A stretch of DNA of 37,580 nucleotides, from positions 152,601-190,180 of the forward strand of contig NW_003138322.1 in NCBI RefSeq assembly GCF_000003605.2, read 5' to 3'. Shown here in pieces: positions 9,103-21,700 of this stretch. The notes beneath the pieces were generated by a model. The model saw nothing but the letters and a program-made list of their open reading frames with translations. It did no database searches and was not told where the DNA came from. Numbering within the stretch: position 1 is the stretch's first letter; each line of letters starts with the position of its first letter. Both the position numbers and the translations under genes were made by a program. The stretch comes from Saccoglossus kowalevskii (taxonomy: Eukaryota > Hemichordata > Enteropneusta > Harrimaniidae).

Positions 9103-11017
9103 AACAAATTTGAAGTTATTAGAATATTCAACAATTTATATTCATATTGCATTTGTATAGTAACCTAACCTCCTCGGAAATACACGAGAAGGGGAAACAA
9201 TAAAAAAAAAATACTTATGCTCTGTACACAGATAGGGAAAGAGCCCAGATAAAGAATCTAATAGTAGTTTACATAGAAATAATGAAAACACAACAGAGAA
9301 AACATTCAGTACATTTTGAATCATTTACATTGAATAGGGAATTGTAAAAAATGTACAAAAAAAGACATCGAACAACATATACACATCTTATTAAATTGAA
9401 TCTGCTGAACAGAATAATATAAGAAAAAATTATCAGAAATAATAATGTACAATTCTAAAGATAATGATGAAAGAGATTTCAGACATAAATCTGTGTAGGC
9501 AACATTGATGAAAGGCAGTTACAGCCCCCTTGGCAGCAGGTAAACTTTTAAGAAAATAGTTTCTGGCAGGATTTTTTTTTCATAAAAATAAATAAATCTG
9601 TGATATGGAAAGTTAGTTGTGAGAATAGTCAATTTATTATAACTGGGAAGGGTTAGCCATCAAAACAGGGCAGGTTCATTTGAGCAATTAGTTCAAATAA
9701 ATATTTTTAAAAAAATATCTCATTACAATATACCCCCATAAAATGCAACTTTTTTTGAAGCAAATAATGATGAGTGCAATGATCAGACTCTTGGGTACAG
9801 AAAACCAACTAACCATCAAGGGGTAATAGCTTTGGTCAAATAGTGTAACCATGGAAACTAACATGCGATTGCTGTACCATTGCTTACATAAAAAATAGAG
9901 GGCACTGCTTTGACAGAAAGACGTGTAATTCTGATTGGTATAGCCTCTTCAATGATCAACCAAACCTATCATATGATTACATACAAAACGAATCTCTCTT
10001 AAATAAGAAATAAACAGTGAAGATACAAGCACATAGATGAAAGGTCACAGAATTAAGTCAGGCAATAGCACTGCATAGATGTGGCCAATAAAGTTATTTG
10101 ATCAGCAAAGTGAATTTAAATTTACATTATTTGCAAAGCACATAAAGCCCCATGTCTGTACACTATTGAATTTGGTTGGACAGGTCCAGGAAATAATTTG
10201 TACAATTATGCTGAATTCGCCAAATATGATCAGTTAGAATTTCCCCATAATTCAACGACAATCATCTACATATCATGTGATAATGTTTAGCCAATCACAG
10301 TTAAGAATACTAACTGATAGGCACTACATGGTAAAAATTAAACAGTTCATTTTGTGATGCAGACCTGTGTATACATAAAGAAAAGTGTATATTATTGAGA
10401 AAATGTGGTTTGTACAGTCACTACAGTTGATTGCAATTGAATCAAAATATGGCAGTATTCAGAGAAACAGATGTAATTGATTTAAGCAGAAGTAACAGGA
10501 CCATATTTGGAAATAGTTAAGTCACATGACCTACAATAATTACAGCAGCTGGATTTATTTAGTGTTCTGAACAAGTTTCTAGTAGCTGCTTAAAAAAGGC
10601 AGACTTGTATAAAGTAAGTAAGTTAGGGGGTGCATTTGTTTTTTTCTCTCACACTCAAGAAAACTTAAGATGACATGATAGAAACCTATGTGCCATTCCA
10701 CTTGTTACATGCCAGTCCACTTATGCCTAGGTACAATGCTAGTAATATCTCATTACACATTCAGATTTATGCAAATATTAACACATTATGGGATATGAAA
10801 TAAAATATTCTATGTTCATTTGCTGTGCCTAGTCATCTGGTCTGTTTTCATTTAACCTATCATCTAGCCAGTAGAACATCAAGTTGATTCGCAACTAAAG
10901 TGGTGTATAGTAAGTTCCAAGCATCACATCAATTCAACATTACATGTACCATGTATTGTATTGATTCTAGGCTAGAGTGGCGTATCACAAGTACAGTGGA
11001 ACATCAGCAGGTCACAT
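9103..11017. other. Gene-free stretch
   Basis: No supported coding frame, RNA gene or repeat array. An A+T-rich unique sequence. A CATGTGAT and CCAAT combination near 10275-10300 echoes the duplicated module at 15375-15482, but the match is short. Confidence 0.4.
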
Positions 11018-11305
11018 TCATGACCTCTAAAGGTCATGCACCCTGGTACTTTCATTAATATGAAAATCAAAATTTTAAATGTTATTGATATTTCAGCAAG
11101 ATTTCCTTGATTTGACTGTTCCTTTCAACTATTGAGTAGAATGTTAGGAACAAAAAAACACATTAAAATGACCAAATTATGCAAGTTTGTGATGTCATAC
11201 CAATGAAAGTACCAGGATGTTTGAACTTTAGGGGTCATGAAAAGTACCAGGATGTTTGACCTTTAGGGGTCATGAAAAGTACCAGGATGTTTGACCTTTA
11301 TAGGT
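11018..11305. repeat. Foldback repeat with 39-bp arms and a 35-bp tandem
   Basis: The arm at 11018-11056 (TCATGACCTCTAAAGGTCAT, then CCTGGTACTTTCATT) is inverted against 11202-11240. On the right side the arm is repeated in tandem with a 35-base period, at 11206, 11241 and 11276. The interior of about 145 bases codes for nothing visible. It looks like a non-autonomous inverted-repeat element whose right end was amplified. Confidence 0.75.
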
Positions 11306-12989
11306 TAATATAGCCTATTCTGGACAAGATAGTAAGTGAATACAACATATTTATATATCACTTGGCTGGTAATGCTAAACAGAAATGTAAATGTTACTTC
11401 ACAGGGAGATGAATCCTAAAAGTGATACAAATTTTAATCTGAACATTTTCACAAAACAGTTATTCCATACAGAATTGTGTGATGAAATGAATTTCAAGTA
11501 GTTATATAAACATCTACAAGTGGTATTCTTTTTTTACTATCTGTTTTCACCTTTCTAGTGGTTTCCATAATACAAATAAATAACTGTTCAACTTTGTATG
11601 CATATTTTGTCCAAAATGTTCATATTAACGAAAACTAGGCCAGGCCCATAAACAATTGCTCTAGGAATTTTTCAAAAAGTGGTTTGTTTGTTTTTTGGAG
11701 ATTGCAGGATTTTGGTAAAACTAGGCATTGGTGGCAATGCTGAACATTCATGGGGTTTTCACTGGAAAAATCTGCCAAGCAATACTACCAATAAAGTTTC
11801 TAGTTCTCTGGTTGCTAGGAACTGTATAAGTGTTTTAGTTACACCATTTTGATGCTTTGAGCAATTTCACTAGATTTCACTGCCAGGAAAACCCAAAAAA
11901 TTTTTTTTGCAATTTGACATGTTCATATGAATTTGATTATGTGGATGTTACTTGTTTGTTTGTTATTCATTTATACAGGTTTTCTGGTTGACTTTAAAAA
12001 TTATCTATATTTTATCCACATCGCTGATGCCAGACATAATATACTTTGTGATATCTCAGAAATTCACATGTAAATTGTAAAATACCCAGTTCTGAAGTTC
12101 TGAGGGTCAATAGTCAAGTAAATCTATCTTGATTGATTGATTGATTATGAAACCAATAAAAAAATCAATCAGTGTATGCAGTAACTTTGCAACCAGAGAA
12201 TTCAAAAACTTGTCTATTGATTAACGCATTTCTGTAACAAAGAAAGATTTACCTACATAGAATATAGCAAAACTGCAATAGGAAAAAGATCATGAATAAA
12301 ACCTTGTATCAAAATGAATAACAATTTGAGACTTGAAAAGACTCGCAATCCAACGCATACATTAATTACAGTTTGTTGTTAATTCAAGAATGCAAGAAAT
12401 CATTTGTTTTTATTTTCTGGAAAATGCTTGCATTGTTTGATGCAAAATAAAATAAATAAAAAGTGAGATGGTTTGATGTAAATGTCACGAATGATTGAAC
12501 AAAATAGTAGCAATTACTAGGTGGAATTAGTCAACCTGCTGCAGGTAAATGATTACTGTTATGGTGCCTTATAAACGAAAACTAAAATTTATAGAAAAAA
12601 CATACTCATAATTCAACTAAATCTTATTATAGAGACAATTTGTGAATAAATGAAAATACCCATTATGACAAATCTGTTCATTTTATGTTTAATTTTTTAA
12701 ATATAACCGCAAAAAGGAAGAATAGTGTAGAAGAAGCAATATGTGTATGGTTCAGCAATAAGAATTATGGAATGTGGACAGATGCTGAGATGTATATTAT
12801 TTGGCAGAAAGTGCAAACAAAAGTAAAGCCTATCATTTGTGTAATAGTTTCAAAGTGTAATTTATAGTAAACATCCTGTGAGATGTGATACTGTACTCAA
12901 AGTTTTTTGCATTTAATCTGTTCCTAATGGTTTATTAAAATCACTTATTTTCACATCACCTTGATTCTGTGTTTATGTCAATGTTAATT
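11306..12989. other. Gene-free stretch, possible distal AFF 3' UTR
   Basis: No coding frame is supported. AFF family transcripts in vertebrates often have long 3' UTRs, so part of this minus-strand sequence could be transcribed; nothing in the sequence fixes where the UTR ends. Confidence 0.3.
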
Positions 12990-13188
12990 TTAGGCTTATC
13001 ACCACCAGTTTCCACTTTCCTTCAGAAGACTGGGGAAAAAATAGCCACTTTTTTGGAGTAAAAACAAAAAATTGACTGAAATTTTGTCTGTTGGCTCAAA
13101 AATTAGGGTTCATTTCCAGAAATATTGAAGAATATAAGAAAAAGTGCAGAATAATTTGGGCGAGAAAGTTTGGTGAAGAAAAGGCTAA
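12990..13188. mobile_element. piggyBac-like MITE, diverged copy
   Basis: Shares long blocks with 22565-22809: CACCACCAGTTTCC at the left end, then AAAATAGCCA, AAATTAGGGTTCATTTC and AATATAAGAA. The right end mirrors the left (GGTGAAGAAAAGG). The ends are TTAG and CTAA, altered forms of TTAA. It has no coding capacity. Confidence 0.7.
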
Positions 13189-14140
13189 GTGTTAGACTTA
13201 TCATTTGTGGTAGTCTGTGTTTTCAGACAAATCCTGGCAAAACAGAAACAGCAGGATTTAACATAGACAGGTTGTGGTCAACCAAACATACCAACAAGTA
13301 AAACATGAATAAATAACATGATTTTCAGTTTCATCCCATTCACTGAAGTTTTCCTGGTTCAACCATTTGAATGCAATCATTTTTCCAGCCAAATTGTAGA
13401 TACAACATTTTACAAATTATTTAATAATTTCTTGGCTGATTCTATATAGACCAAATGAACATAATTTTCCATTGCTTAAAAAGTGTCAATTGAATTTTCT
13501 CTTGTGTGAAAAGGGAAAACAGACGATTTAGGCACTCAAATGGCTCAGAATAATTCAGAGATGGTTTTTACAATGATTATATTTGTTGAGTTGCCAAATA
13601 GACCATTAAGAAGCGGAAATAAGTTTATGGTAACAGTTACAGTACCAACTTCTGGAGCTGCAACAAGTTCTGATTTCAGTTCAGCTATAGCCAATGGTAA
13701 TACATGTATGGACATGTAATGCGCATAATTTAGGTCAAAGGTGATTCTATTTTGCATATTATAAATATCTTGAAACTTCTTTAATTTTCATAAAATACTA
13801 ATTTATGCAAGTTTTGTTGAGTCTGAGAAAATTGTATAATGTCGCCGCATTGTTGTCTTTTAGACACAGCGACTTTTGCAAGAATTTGTCACCATAAACG
13901 TCTCTCAAATTACAGTTCACAGTTTCTTCCATGTGGTTTCAAAATACTTCTCTGATTTAAAACAAAAAGTTATCTAGCTTGTACCCTCATGTTAGAGTTT
14001 TATAGTATAAAGGATGATCTGAGTAAGGGTAACCATGATATAATTGTAAATTTATAAGTGCATAGAAAAGAAAATATGTCGTCTCAAAATGAAATGCAGC
14101 AAAAGAGATGAACTTCTATGTAGTGATAAAGGGTAAGTGA
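13189..14140. other. Gene-free stretch left of the assembly gap
   Basis: A 70-codon minus-strand frame at 13545-13757 has no recognisable domain and no upstream signals. I see nothing that supports a gene. Confidence 0.4.
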
Positions 14141-14393
14141 NNNNNNNNNNNNNNNNNNNNNNNNNNNNNNNNNNNNNNNNNNNNNNNNNNNNNNNNNNNN
14201 NNNNNNNNNNNNNNNNNNNNNNNNNNNNNNNNNNNNNNNNNNNNNNNNNNNNNNNNNNNNNNNNNNNNNNNNNNNNNNNNNNNNNNNNNNNNNNNNNNNN
14301 NNNNNNNNNNNNNNNNNNNNNNNNNNNNNNNNNNNNNNNNNNNNNNNNNNNNNNNNNNNNNNNNNNNNNNNNNNNNNNNNNNNNNNNNNNNNN
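14141..14393. other. Assembly gap (253 Ns)
   Basis: Undetermined bases. Frames that run across it are meaningless. The gap is in AFF 3'-flanking DNA and does not interrupt any exon found. Confidence 1.
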
Positions 14394-14707
14394 GTGCACA
14401 TAACAAGCTGAGTTAACAAATCACATTTAGCAATCCCTCTCATTCAGTATAAAACAAATTCTATTCCCCTACTAGTAATTTTTGAAAAAATTTGTTTTTC
14501 CTAGAAAAAGTTCATATTTGATAGTAGGCAAATTTCTTTAAAAATAGATTTTGCTTTCTTTGTATGCAGTGCAAACACTTTACATGACTTATCATAATAA
14601 ATAGTAAAAGACATTTGACCTTGGCAATCAAGCATTGTGTCCAACTGTTACACAATTTTGGCGGACTGATATCAATTTATTTGCATTCATAATTACATAC
14701 TTTAAAT

Positions 14708-14754
14708 GAAGAAAAAAAAGCTTTTCTTGTTTATCTTTTCAAGCTTTTTTTCTT
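14708..14754. repeat. A/T-tract hairpin
   Basis: GAAAAAAAAGCTT at 14711-14723 faces AAGCTTTTTTTC at 14741-14752 across a 17-base loop. Read on the minus strand it would be a strong hairpin with a U-rich arm within the possible AFF 3' UTR. Confidence 0.6.
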
Positions 14755-15374
14755 ATTATAGTTTTTTTGTTTTCTTTTTTACAAAATAAAATATCAGTTG
14801 ATATAGGACTTAAAGTCAAGTACACAAAAATCTTATCAACTTTTTTTTCACAAAAATACATAAACAAATTGCAGACATATTTAATCTTTCTACGTCGGAT
14901 TTAAGAAAAGTATCCCAGAAAAAAAAACATATATTATTTTTTATAATAATATTAATTATGCAAACAATGTCCTTGTGCATGTAAGGAGTACAGTATATTT
15001 AATATAACAAAATGATTTTTTCTCTGTATTTTTTCAAAAAAAACTAAAAAACTGTAGCCATACTTAGTAGGCAAGGTATTAATAAGTGATGTCATGTGGT
15101 CGCAGAAATGGAATCCATTGTGAAGAGATCTTATTTAGTATTCCATGGCAAGTATTTCAGTGAGTGAGTACAGACACAGTTGTTCAAGAATATATGCATA
15201 CACAATTTGCATTGTTCGCACTATGTCAACTTTCATGTACATTTTTTCTGATTGTGTCAACATCCCAATGCTAGATTATGATTGCACTGGAATGAAATAG
15301 GACACACCAAGGAACATGTTTACAGAGATCTCTCCCTCCCCTCATTAGGTGTTTTCCAATGCAAGGGAGAGGAT

Positions 15375-15483
15375 TCATGTGACCTACTCATGCATATTTC
15401 ATTGGCTGGGGAGTTTGGCAGGCATAAAATTGGTCATTTAAAGGGGGGGTCATGTGACCATGCATATTCACTTGTGATTGGTA
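15375..15483. promoter_or_regulatory. Duplicated E-box / octamer-like / CCAAT module
   Basis: TCATGTGACC, then TGCATATT, then ATTGG occur in this order at 15375-15405 and again at 15450-15482, about 75 bases apart. The block could be an enhancer or a repeat relic. It lies just past the AFF stop codon, so it would be within the 3' UTR if that transcript is long. Confidence 0.35.
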
Positions 15484-15600
15484 GCATGACCGGTCAGAAA
15501 CAACTGAATAAAAATCTCCATAAATATTAAATAGAAATATCTGTAATGACAGTGGATTCATTAAACTCTCTTGCTTGAAACATTGGAGAACGACACATCA

Positions 15601-15722
15601 CTAGAGACCTGTCGCTATTGAGCGAAGCCGATGAAGCCCAAGGCGGACATATCGAACCAGATCCAAAATACTGCTATGAAAAGTGAGATGTCCACACTCA
15701 ATGTCCAACCCTCTGAAGAACT
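15601..15722 (-). CDS. AFF last exon
   Basis: 122 coding bases from the acceptor CTTCCAACAG to the stop TAG. Completes the split glutamate and encodes FFRGLDIECGHLTFHSS, then LVRYVRLGLHRLR and a five-residue tail. This matches the family FF--LD and HSS---LVRYVRQGL--LR ending. Confidence 0.94.
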
Positions 15723-18700
15723 CTGTTGGAAGGAGAAATGATGAAATGGAATTAACAAGAGCTAACACCGATGAAAAGGCTTAATATATAATAAATAAAA
15801 TATGTAATAGATGTGGATCTAAACCGGGGGAGGGGTGATTGGCACGAGATAGTGCCATCTGATCTGAATGGAACGTTTCGAAGTCAGTCGTTCATAGCCC
15901 ATTGTAAAAGCAACATCGCCCATTTTACGAACAAATGAAATAATTTCAGCGATTTCTTTACAAAATAATTCTCAACAGAAACATTTCATAGAAAAATACA
16001 GGCTCTAAAATTCTGTCTATTGCAATACAATTCAATCGACAACCAGTTTGACGTCACAATATTTTGCTGGAGCCCGAGTTCTACGCGTGATTTTATTGCG
16101 TTCTATTTCAAACTGCACATGCACACACACACACTGTGATTTCTCGAAATGCATACTAATTAGGTAACTTGTCACTGATAAAAGCCATTGAAAACATTTT
16201 GCGCAATTTTGAGCAATAGTGAAATATAAACGTGCATCAGTATTCTCTATGAATTTCGTAATTTGCTATGATCAGGGTAAAGAATAAACCTGTGGTTACT
16301 TTCAACAGTTTGCTGGAGTCTGATCAAAAACATGTCTCAAAATAACGTCTTTACATTAGTATTTCGGTTATTTTTTAACGATAGAATCAGTCAATTTAAA
16401 ACTGTCATGTATGTTATCGGAAAGCATTTTGGCACAATTTTACTGAAAAGACCAGTTTGTCAATGTCATGAATATTAATTTATGCAAATGAGACAATTAT
16501 TTCAACCAATCGTGTCATGCAACTCCAACCCCCCCCCCCACCCCACCCCACCCCCTGATCTAAACATAAAATTACATTTACTGAACTCTTAAAACATTAA
16601 AATAGTACTAAGCTGATTACAGACACACCAGTCTTTACATGGTTCAAATATTACATAAATAAAACTGTGCCTCAGAACATCTCATGGAAAAAATACCTCT
16701 TAGGGATATTTTTAATCACATATGCCTGAACAGTGCATGGAAAAAAACTCAAATAAATATACCTTCATTCTCTTTCTGAAGTTCATCAGCTTGTTCCCAA
16801 AGGTCATGACTTGATAATAAATAATTTGTATAAACCGTCTGTTGCTGCATAATGGTGTGAATTCGTTGTGGAATGGTGACCGTTGCATGTGCTGCAGACG
16901 GGGTGGCCATACCATTGGTCATACGAGCAGAAGAGGCTTGCGTGACTGAGAGGTACCCGTCTCCATTATTACTACTAAGGCTACCAACAGAACCGATACT
17001 ACCAGCAGGGGATGGTGTCGGTGACATTGGTGACGGTGTCCCAGTAGTACTCCTAACAACAACAATATAGTTCTAATTTAATATTTTGATGAAGTACCAT
17101 TAAAAAAAAAACTTCCGATACAACTCGATGTAAATTTGTAAATTAATTTTCACTGATAGACACCAATACTTGAATGTTTTCGGCAATAATAACTGACACT
17201 CATTTATCAGTTAATTAATATGTCTAAACAAAAACTGTTCATAAACAAGCTGCTCTCTGATTGGTCTGACTTTTAAGTGTCAGAGTTAAATACCCAATCA
17301 GACACAATCTTATAAGCAGCTTTGAATTTTGATGACAGATTGCACTATTTAGAGATGTATTTTTCCCAATTGGAAGTATAGAAAACTTCTTTTCTTCAGA
17401 TGTATGCAATATCTAAGCAATATATTACACTTTCTGAATACATAATTTCATAATTCAACTAAACTTTTCAAAATTTATAACCAAGTCATTTATTTAGGTT
17501 TGTCTTGCACGTCATGAAGTATATAAGTTAAATAACCCTGGATAAAAAATCCACTTTCTACAAAACTGTCATATAAGCATAACAAATGAAAGAAAATATG
17601 ACAAAGTGACTTTGACGGTTATTATGATATGTACACTTCTAGAAAATGAAAAATGTATTTAATAATGTATACTGCGACTGGTAAATGAATATAGACAAAA
17701 GAATAATTAACATACTTGGCATTCCAATTAGGTTGATATGGTGATGGTGCCTGTGCATTTGTAGGCTTGGTAGGTGTCTTGAAGTGGTCCGTTAAAATCT
17801 TGGAAAATTTCATTGCATTGTCCTTTTTTAATTTAAACATTTTGTTGCAGAGTAAGGCTTGGCATCTCATGCTGCAATACAGTAGTAACATGTTATAATG
17901 TGAGTGAAGACATTCTATGTGTTACTGTAAAGGGGGTAATTATTCACTGGGTTTTAATTTACCTTATTTCGCTGACTGGAAAAATGCGCTAAATTAAAAC
18001 ACAGTGAATATGTAAAATTTAGCATAGAACACATTATCTAAATGACGAAACCGTGAATTTACATGTAAAACCTACTGAATATGCCTGAAATGGTAAATCA
18101 GTGAAATTTAAACCCAGTTAAAATTAGTCATTTTACAGTATTTCATTGGTTTATTAAAGATACTTACAAAAATAACTGTAGCAACAGGATGTAGTCATAA
18201 TGCAGCACATAAATTTCATGTTAACAATGTATGTTTAAAGCGTGCGAGGGAGGGGGGGGGTCCTCACCTGCGCATGTGTGTCATTGTCATTGTTTACAAA
18301 CAAGCATCTACCCATGAGCTTTTGCATTTTTAGTGTGTCTAGTTATCATCGCTTGGGACCCAATTCTTGCGTGTGTGCAGGTGACGACTCTCCCACTTTA
18401 ATATACACACATTGTATATATTTTATGTGGGGTTGTGTTGTCATCAATAATTCTGGTATACCAAATTATATCATATGATAATCATGGTAACAATGGGTAG
18501 TACTCTTAGCATTTTGGTGTTAATAATTTCCAAATTCGCTCTATTAGAAGCGCATCCCCATTAGAGGTGAATTTAAGGCAACAGTACTATATACTGAATT
18601 ATTAAAATACAACATTTTGACCAAAGACACACCTCTGCTGTTTATGTGAGCGCATGAACCACTAATAGAGCTAATAATGTACATTTAGATGAGACACTAT

Positions 18701-21700
18701 TATGGCCATATATAACATGAGAAGTAAAGCCTATACATACCATAGGACTGCTAGTTTTTTATCTATCCCGCCAGTGTCTAAGCCATGGTTTACTGTGTAT
18801 CTCATAATATATCTGAAAATCAACAAATCATGCTTAGATTTGAGACAATGAGAGCAGCCACTTTGGGGATAATCAGTGAACATCGATCAAATAGTGATAA
18901 AACAACGAGCTTCTTGAAAGATATAATTCTGTTATTTGCGATGCAAATCAAATATATCCAATCAATTAGCCATTTTAAGATAACATAAGTATTCACTAGA
19001 ATTAGAATTGCCAGCACTGTATGAAATAGTCTGATAGCTGTTTTATCACCATGTCATAATAATCATATAACAAAATCAGCTTGCAATCACGAGGGGCCTC
19101 TTATGACAGAATGACCCTCCATTTCACACCACGAGGGGCCTCTTATGACAGAATGACCCTCCATTTCACATCACGAGGGGCCTCTTATGACAGAATGACC
19201 CTCCATTTCACATCAGATTTGAATTCAACTTACCATTTTGATATTCACATTATACATTATGCGAATGGGATTGGGGAACCAAACTTTCTTTTTAAATTAC
19301 AGTTTAGAACATCAGAAATAAAACTTACTTTATGAGATCTGACGTCTCTGAGTACATGTTAAACGGTGATGATCTGCTCTCTGAGTCCGTCTCTATAGCA
19401 TTACTGCACTTAATAAATGATAGGACTGCATCTACATAAGTCAAGGCTTTGGCAATCTTGTCAACCTAGAATGCAATATCATGATGGCATGAACACATGA
19501 AGAAGTCTGGGCTAACAATATGATCCTCCCAGATTATACTGTAAAGCATTAATTATTCACTGGGTGTTAATTTCCCTATTTTAGCTGCTAATTAAAATCA
19601 ACCAAATTAAATCAACTTGAACCTGTAAAGTAACAATAAAACTCATTGTTTCCTAGATAAAATCATGAAATTAAAACACAGTGAATATGCTCAATACTTC
19701 AAATTCGTGAAATTAAATTTCAGTGAAAATAAATGGTTTTACAGTAGTGCTCCACAAATGCAGGTCTATCATTGACATACATTATCCTGTTGCGTAAATG
19801 GATCGTCCTCAAAATTATACCGATTATAAAATATCTTACCTGTACGTCAGCTGCATGCTTCAATTCTTTGGCCTCAGCACAATAATGATCGGCAGGATAT
19901 TGTCTACAGAAAATATTTAACATTTAATATTCAAGCATGTCAATACAAGGACGATTCCGCTAAATGAATATACATGTAATCATTGACTGTGTATGAGGTA
20001 GCAGTAAGCAACCATTTAGCTCTTTCTCACTACAACTGTGAGGGCGCTAATCAGCTACAAATTACTTTGAGTCAAGCTGATAACTTCTCAAATCCATGAA
20101 TCAAACCAACACTTGCAGGATTATTAAAAAAACAATTATCGCTATAAATACGATTCAGATCAACAGACGTACGTCTCATCAAACTCTGTTTTGATAGGTT
20201 TCCTTTCCTGGTGCCTCCTCTCAGGACCATCAAGATGAACTCCACCAGCGATGGCACTCCAATCATTGCCTGCTTTATGTCCATTACTTTGGTGTGCAGA
20301 CGTCAGACCCACAGCTTTGGGACTTTCACTTGTTATAGTCCTAATTTCAGGTGTGTCCCAGTCTCTGCGTTTAAGTTTATTATCATGTTTAGTGTCACCT
20401 ATACTGTGGTCACGTTTAGTTTTTTTCCTTGGCGGACTGTCTTTTTCTTTTTTCACACTATTTGTACTTTGAATGCTTGTATTACTTGATCGTCTTTCTG
20501 ATAACCTTCTTGGGTGTTTACGATCCCATTCGTGACTATCCTCCGCTTTCACACCAATCCTATAAAAACATAAGTTTATAAACTTTAAATACAATCAACA
20601 TTTTCCATACATAGTTCAAACAAGTCCAGTTTCTCAAAGCAGCCCGGCCAATTTCTTTACAGGTGCTTAGGAAGTCTCAAAAAGCTCAATCAATTTAGAA
20701 ATGATCAACTCCAGATGCAAGTTGTGGCCATAACAATTATTTATCATGGCTCTTTAAGAACTAAAATCAATTCAAAACAATGTCTTCTTGGATTCTTGCT
20801 GTTGTCTATACTGTTTTGCATTAACAATTTCTCACTTAAAATACATGTACCTATTACTTGTGCATTAAGGGAAAAACACTAAGACTCTGTTTTTTTTTAG
20901 ATTCTTTTGGCTCATCTATGGAGGCTCTCAGCAGAAGAAATGTTAATGTACAAGTAAAATAATTTATTTTAGCTGAAATTAATTTTCACTGAAAAGACGT
21001 TTTTTGTATTGAATTTATTTTTCACTGATTTAATGAGTTGAATGTAAAATATAGGAAAAAAGGTATATTCGCTGGATTTTATTTTAACTGAATCAGTTCC
21101 TTCAGTGAAAATAGCAAAAATTTATTCCAAGCGAAAATAAAGTATTTTACAGTAAAGTTAGTTTATTCAGTAGCAATAAACAAATGAGTGGTGTATTTTT
21201 TTTGTATACAGTGTCATACAATCAAATTACTAGAGTGACTTACTCCTTATTCTCTGGTTCAGGCTTCTCTATTGTTGGTGATTTAGAGATGATATCATGC
21301 TCTTTCTTGATTTTCTTTGTTTCAGTAGCACAATCAGGTTTATCATCTTTTCTCTACCCAAAGAGAAAAAAAATCATTTTAACTTTGAGTCTAATCCAGT
21401 TGATATGACAGAAGCTAAAAGTATACATTGTCATTGCAGTGCGCCCTCACCAGTTACTAAATAATGATCTTCCTTGTTATTGTGAATTGCCTGATTTATA
21501 AATGATGGTTAAATAGCGCCCTCATAGAGTCCCAAGAAGAAATGTAGATATTTGTTTATACAATGTATATTATCTAAAATACAATACAGCAGGATTCACT
21601 CAATGATTAAAAGGAATTCAGCTATTAAAACAGAAGGAAATAACTGCAAGCAGCATTGGTTAAAGTTGTCAACAGAGGGTGCACTATCTGATGTCCAACA

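Noticed and set aside
12685-12867. 60-codon plus-strand frame
   Set aside because: No recognisable motif, no promoter and A+T-driven composition.
14052-14443. Four open frames of 88-119 codons
   Set aside because: They run through the N gap and consist almost entirely of undetermined residues.
19081-19335. Plus-strand protein with a 14-residue repeat (RGASYDRMTLHFTS)
   Set aside because: It is produced by a 42-bp minisatellite in an intron, and the frame then runs into the AFF exon antisense. No start context or homology.
20211-20489. Plus-strand frames of 92 and 73 codons
   Set aside because: Both are antisense to the AFF exon at 20173-20559.
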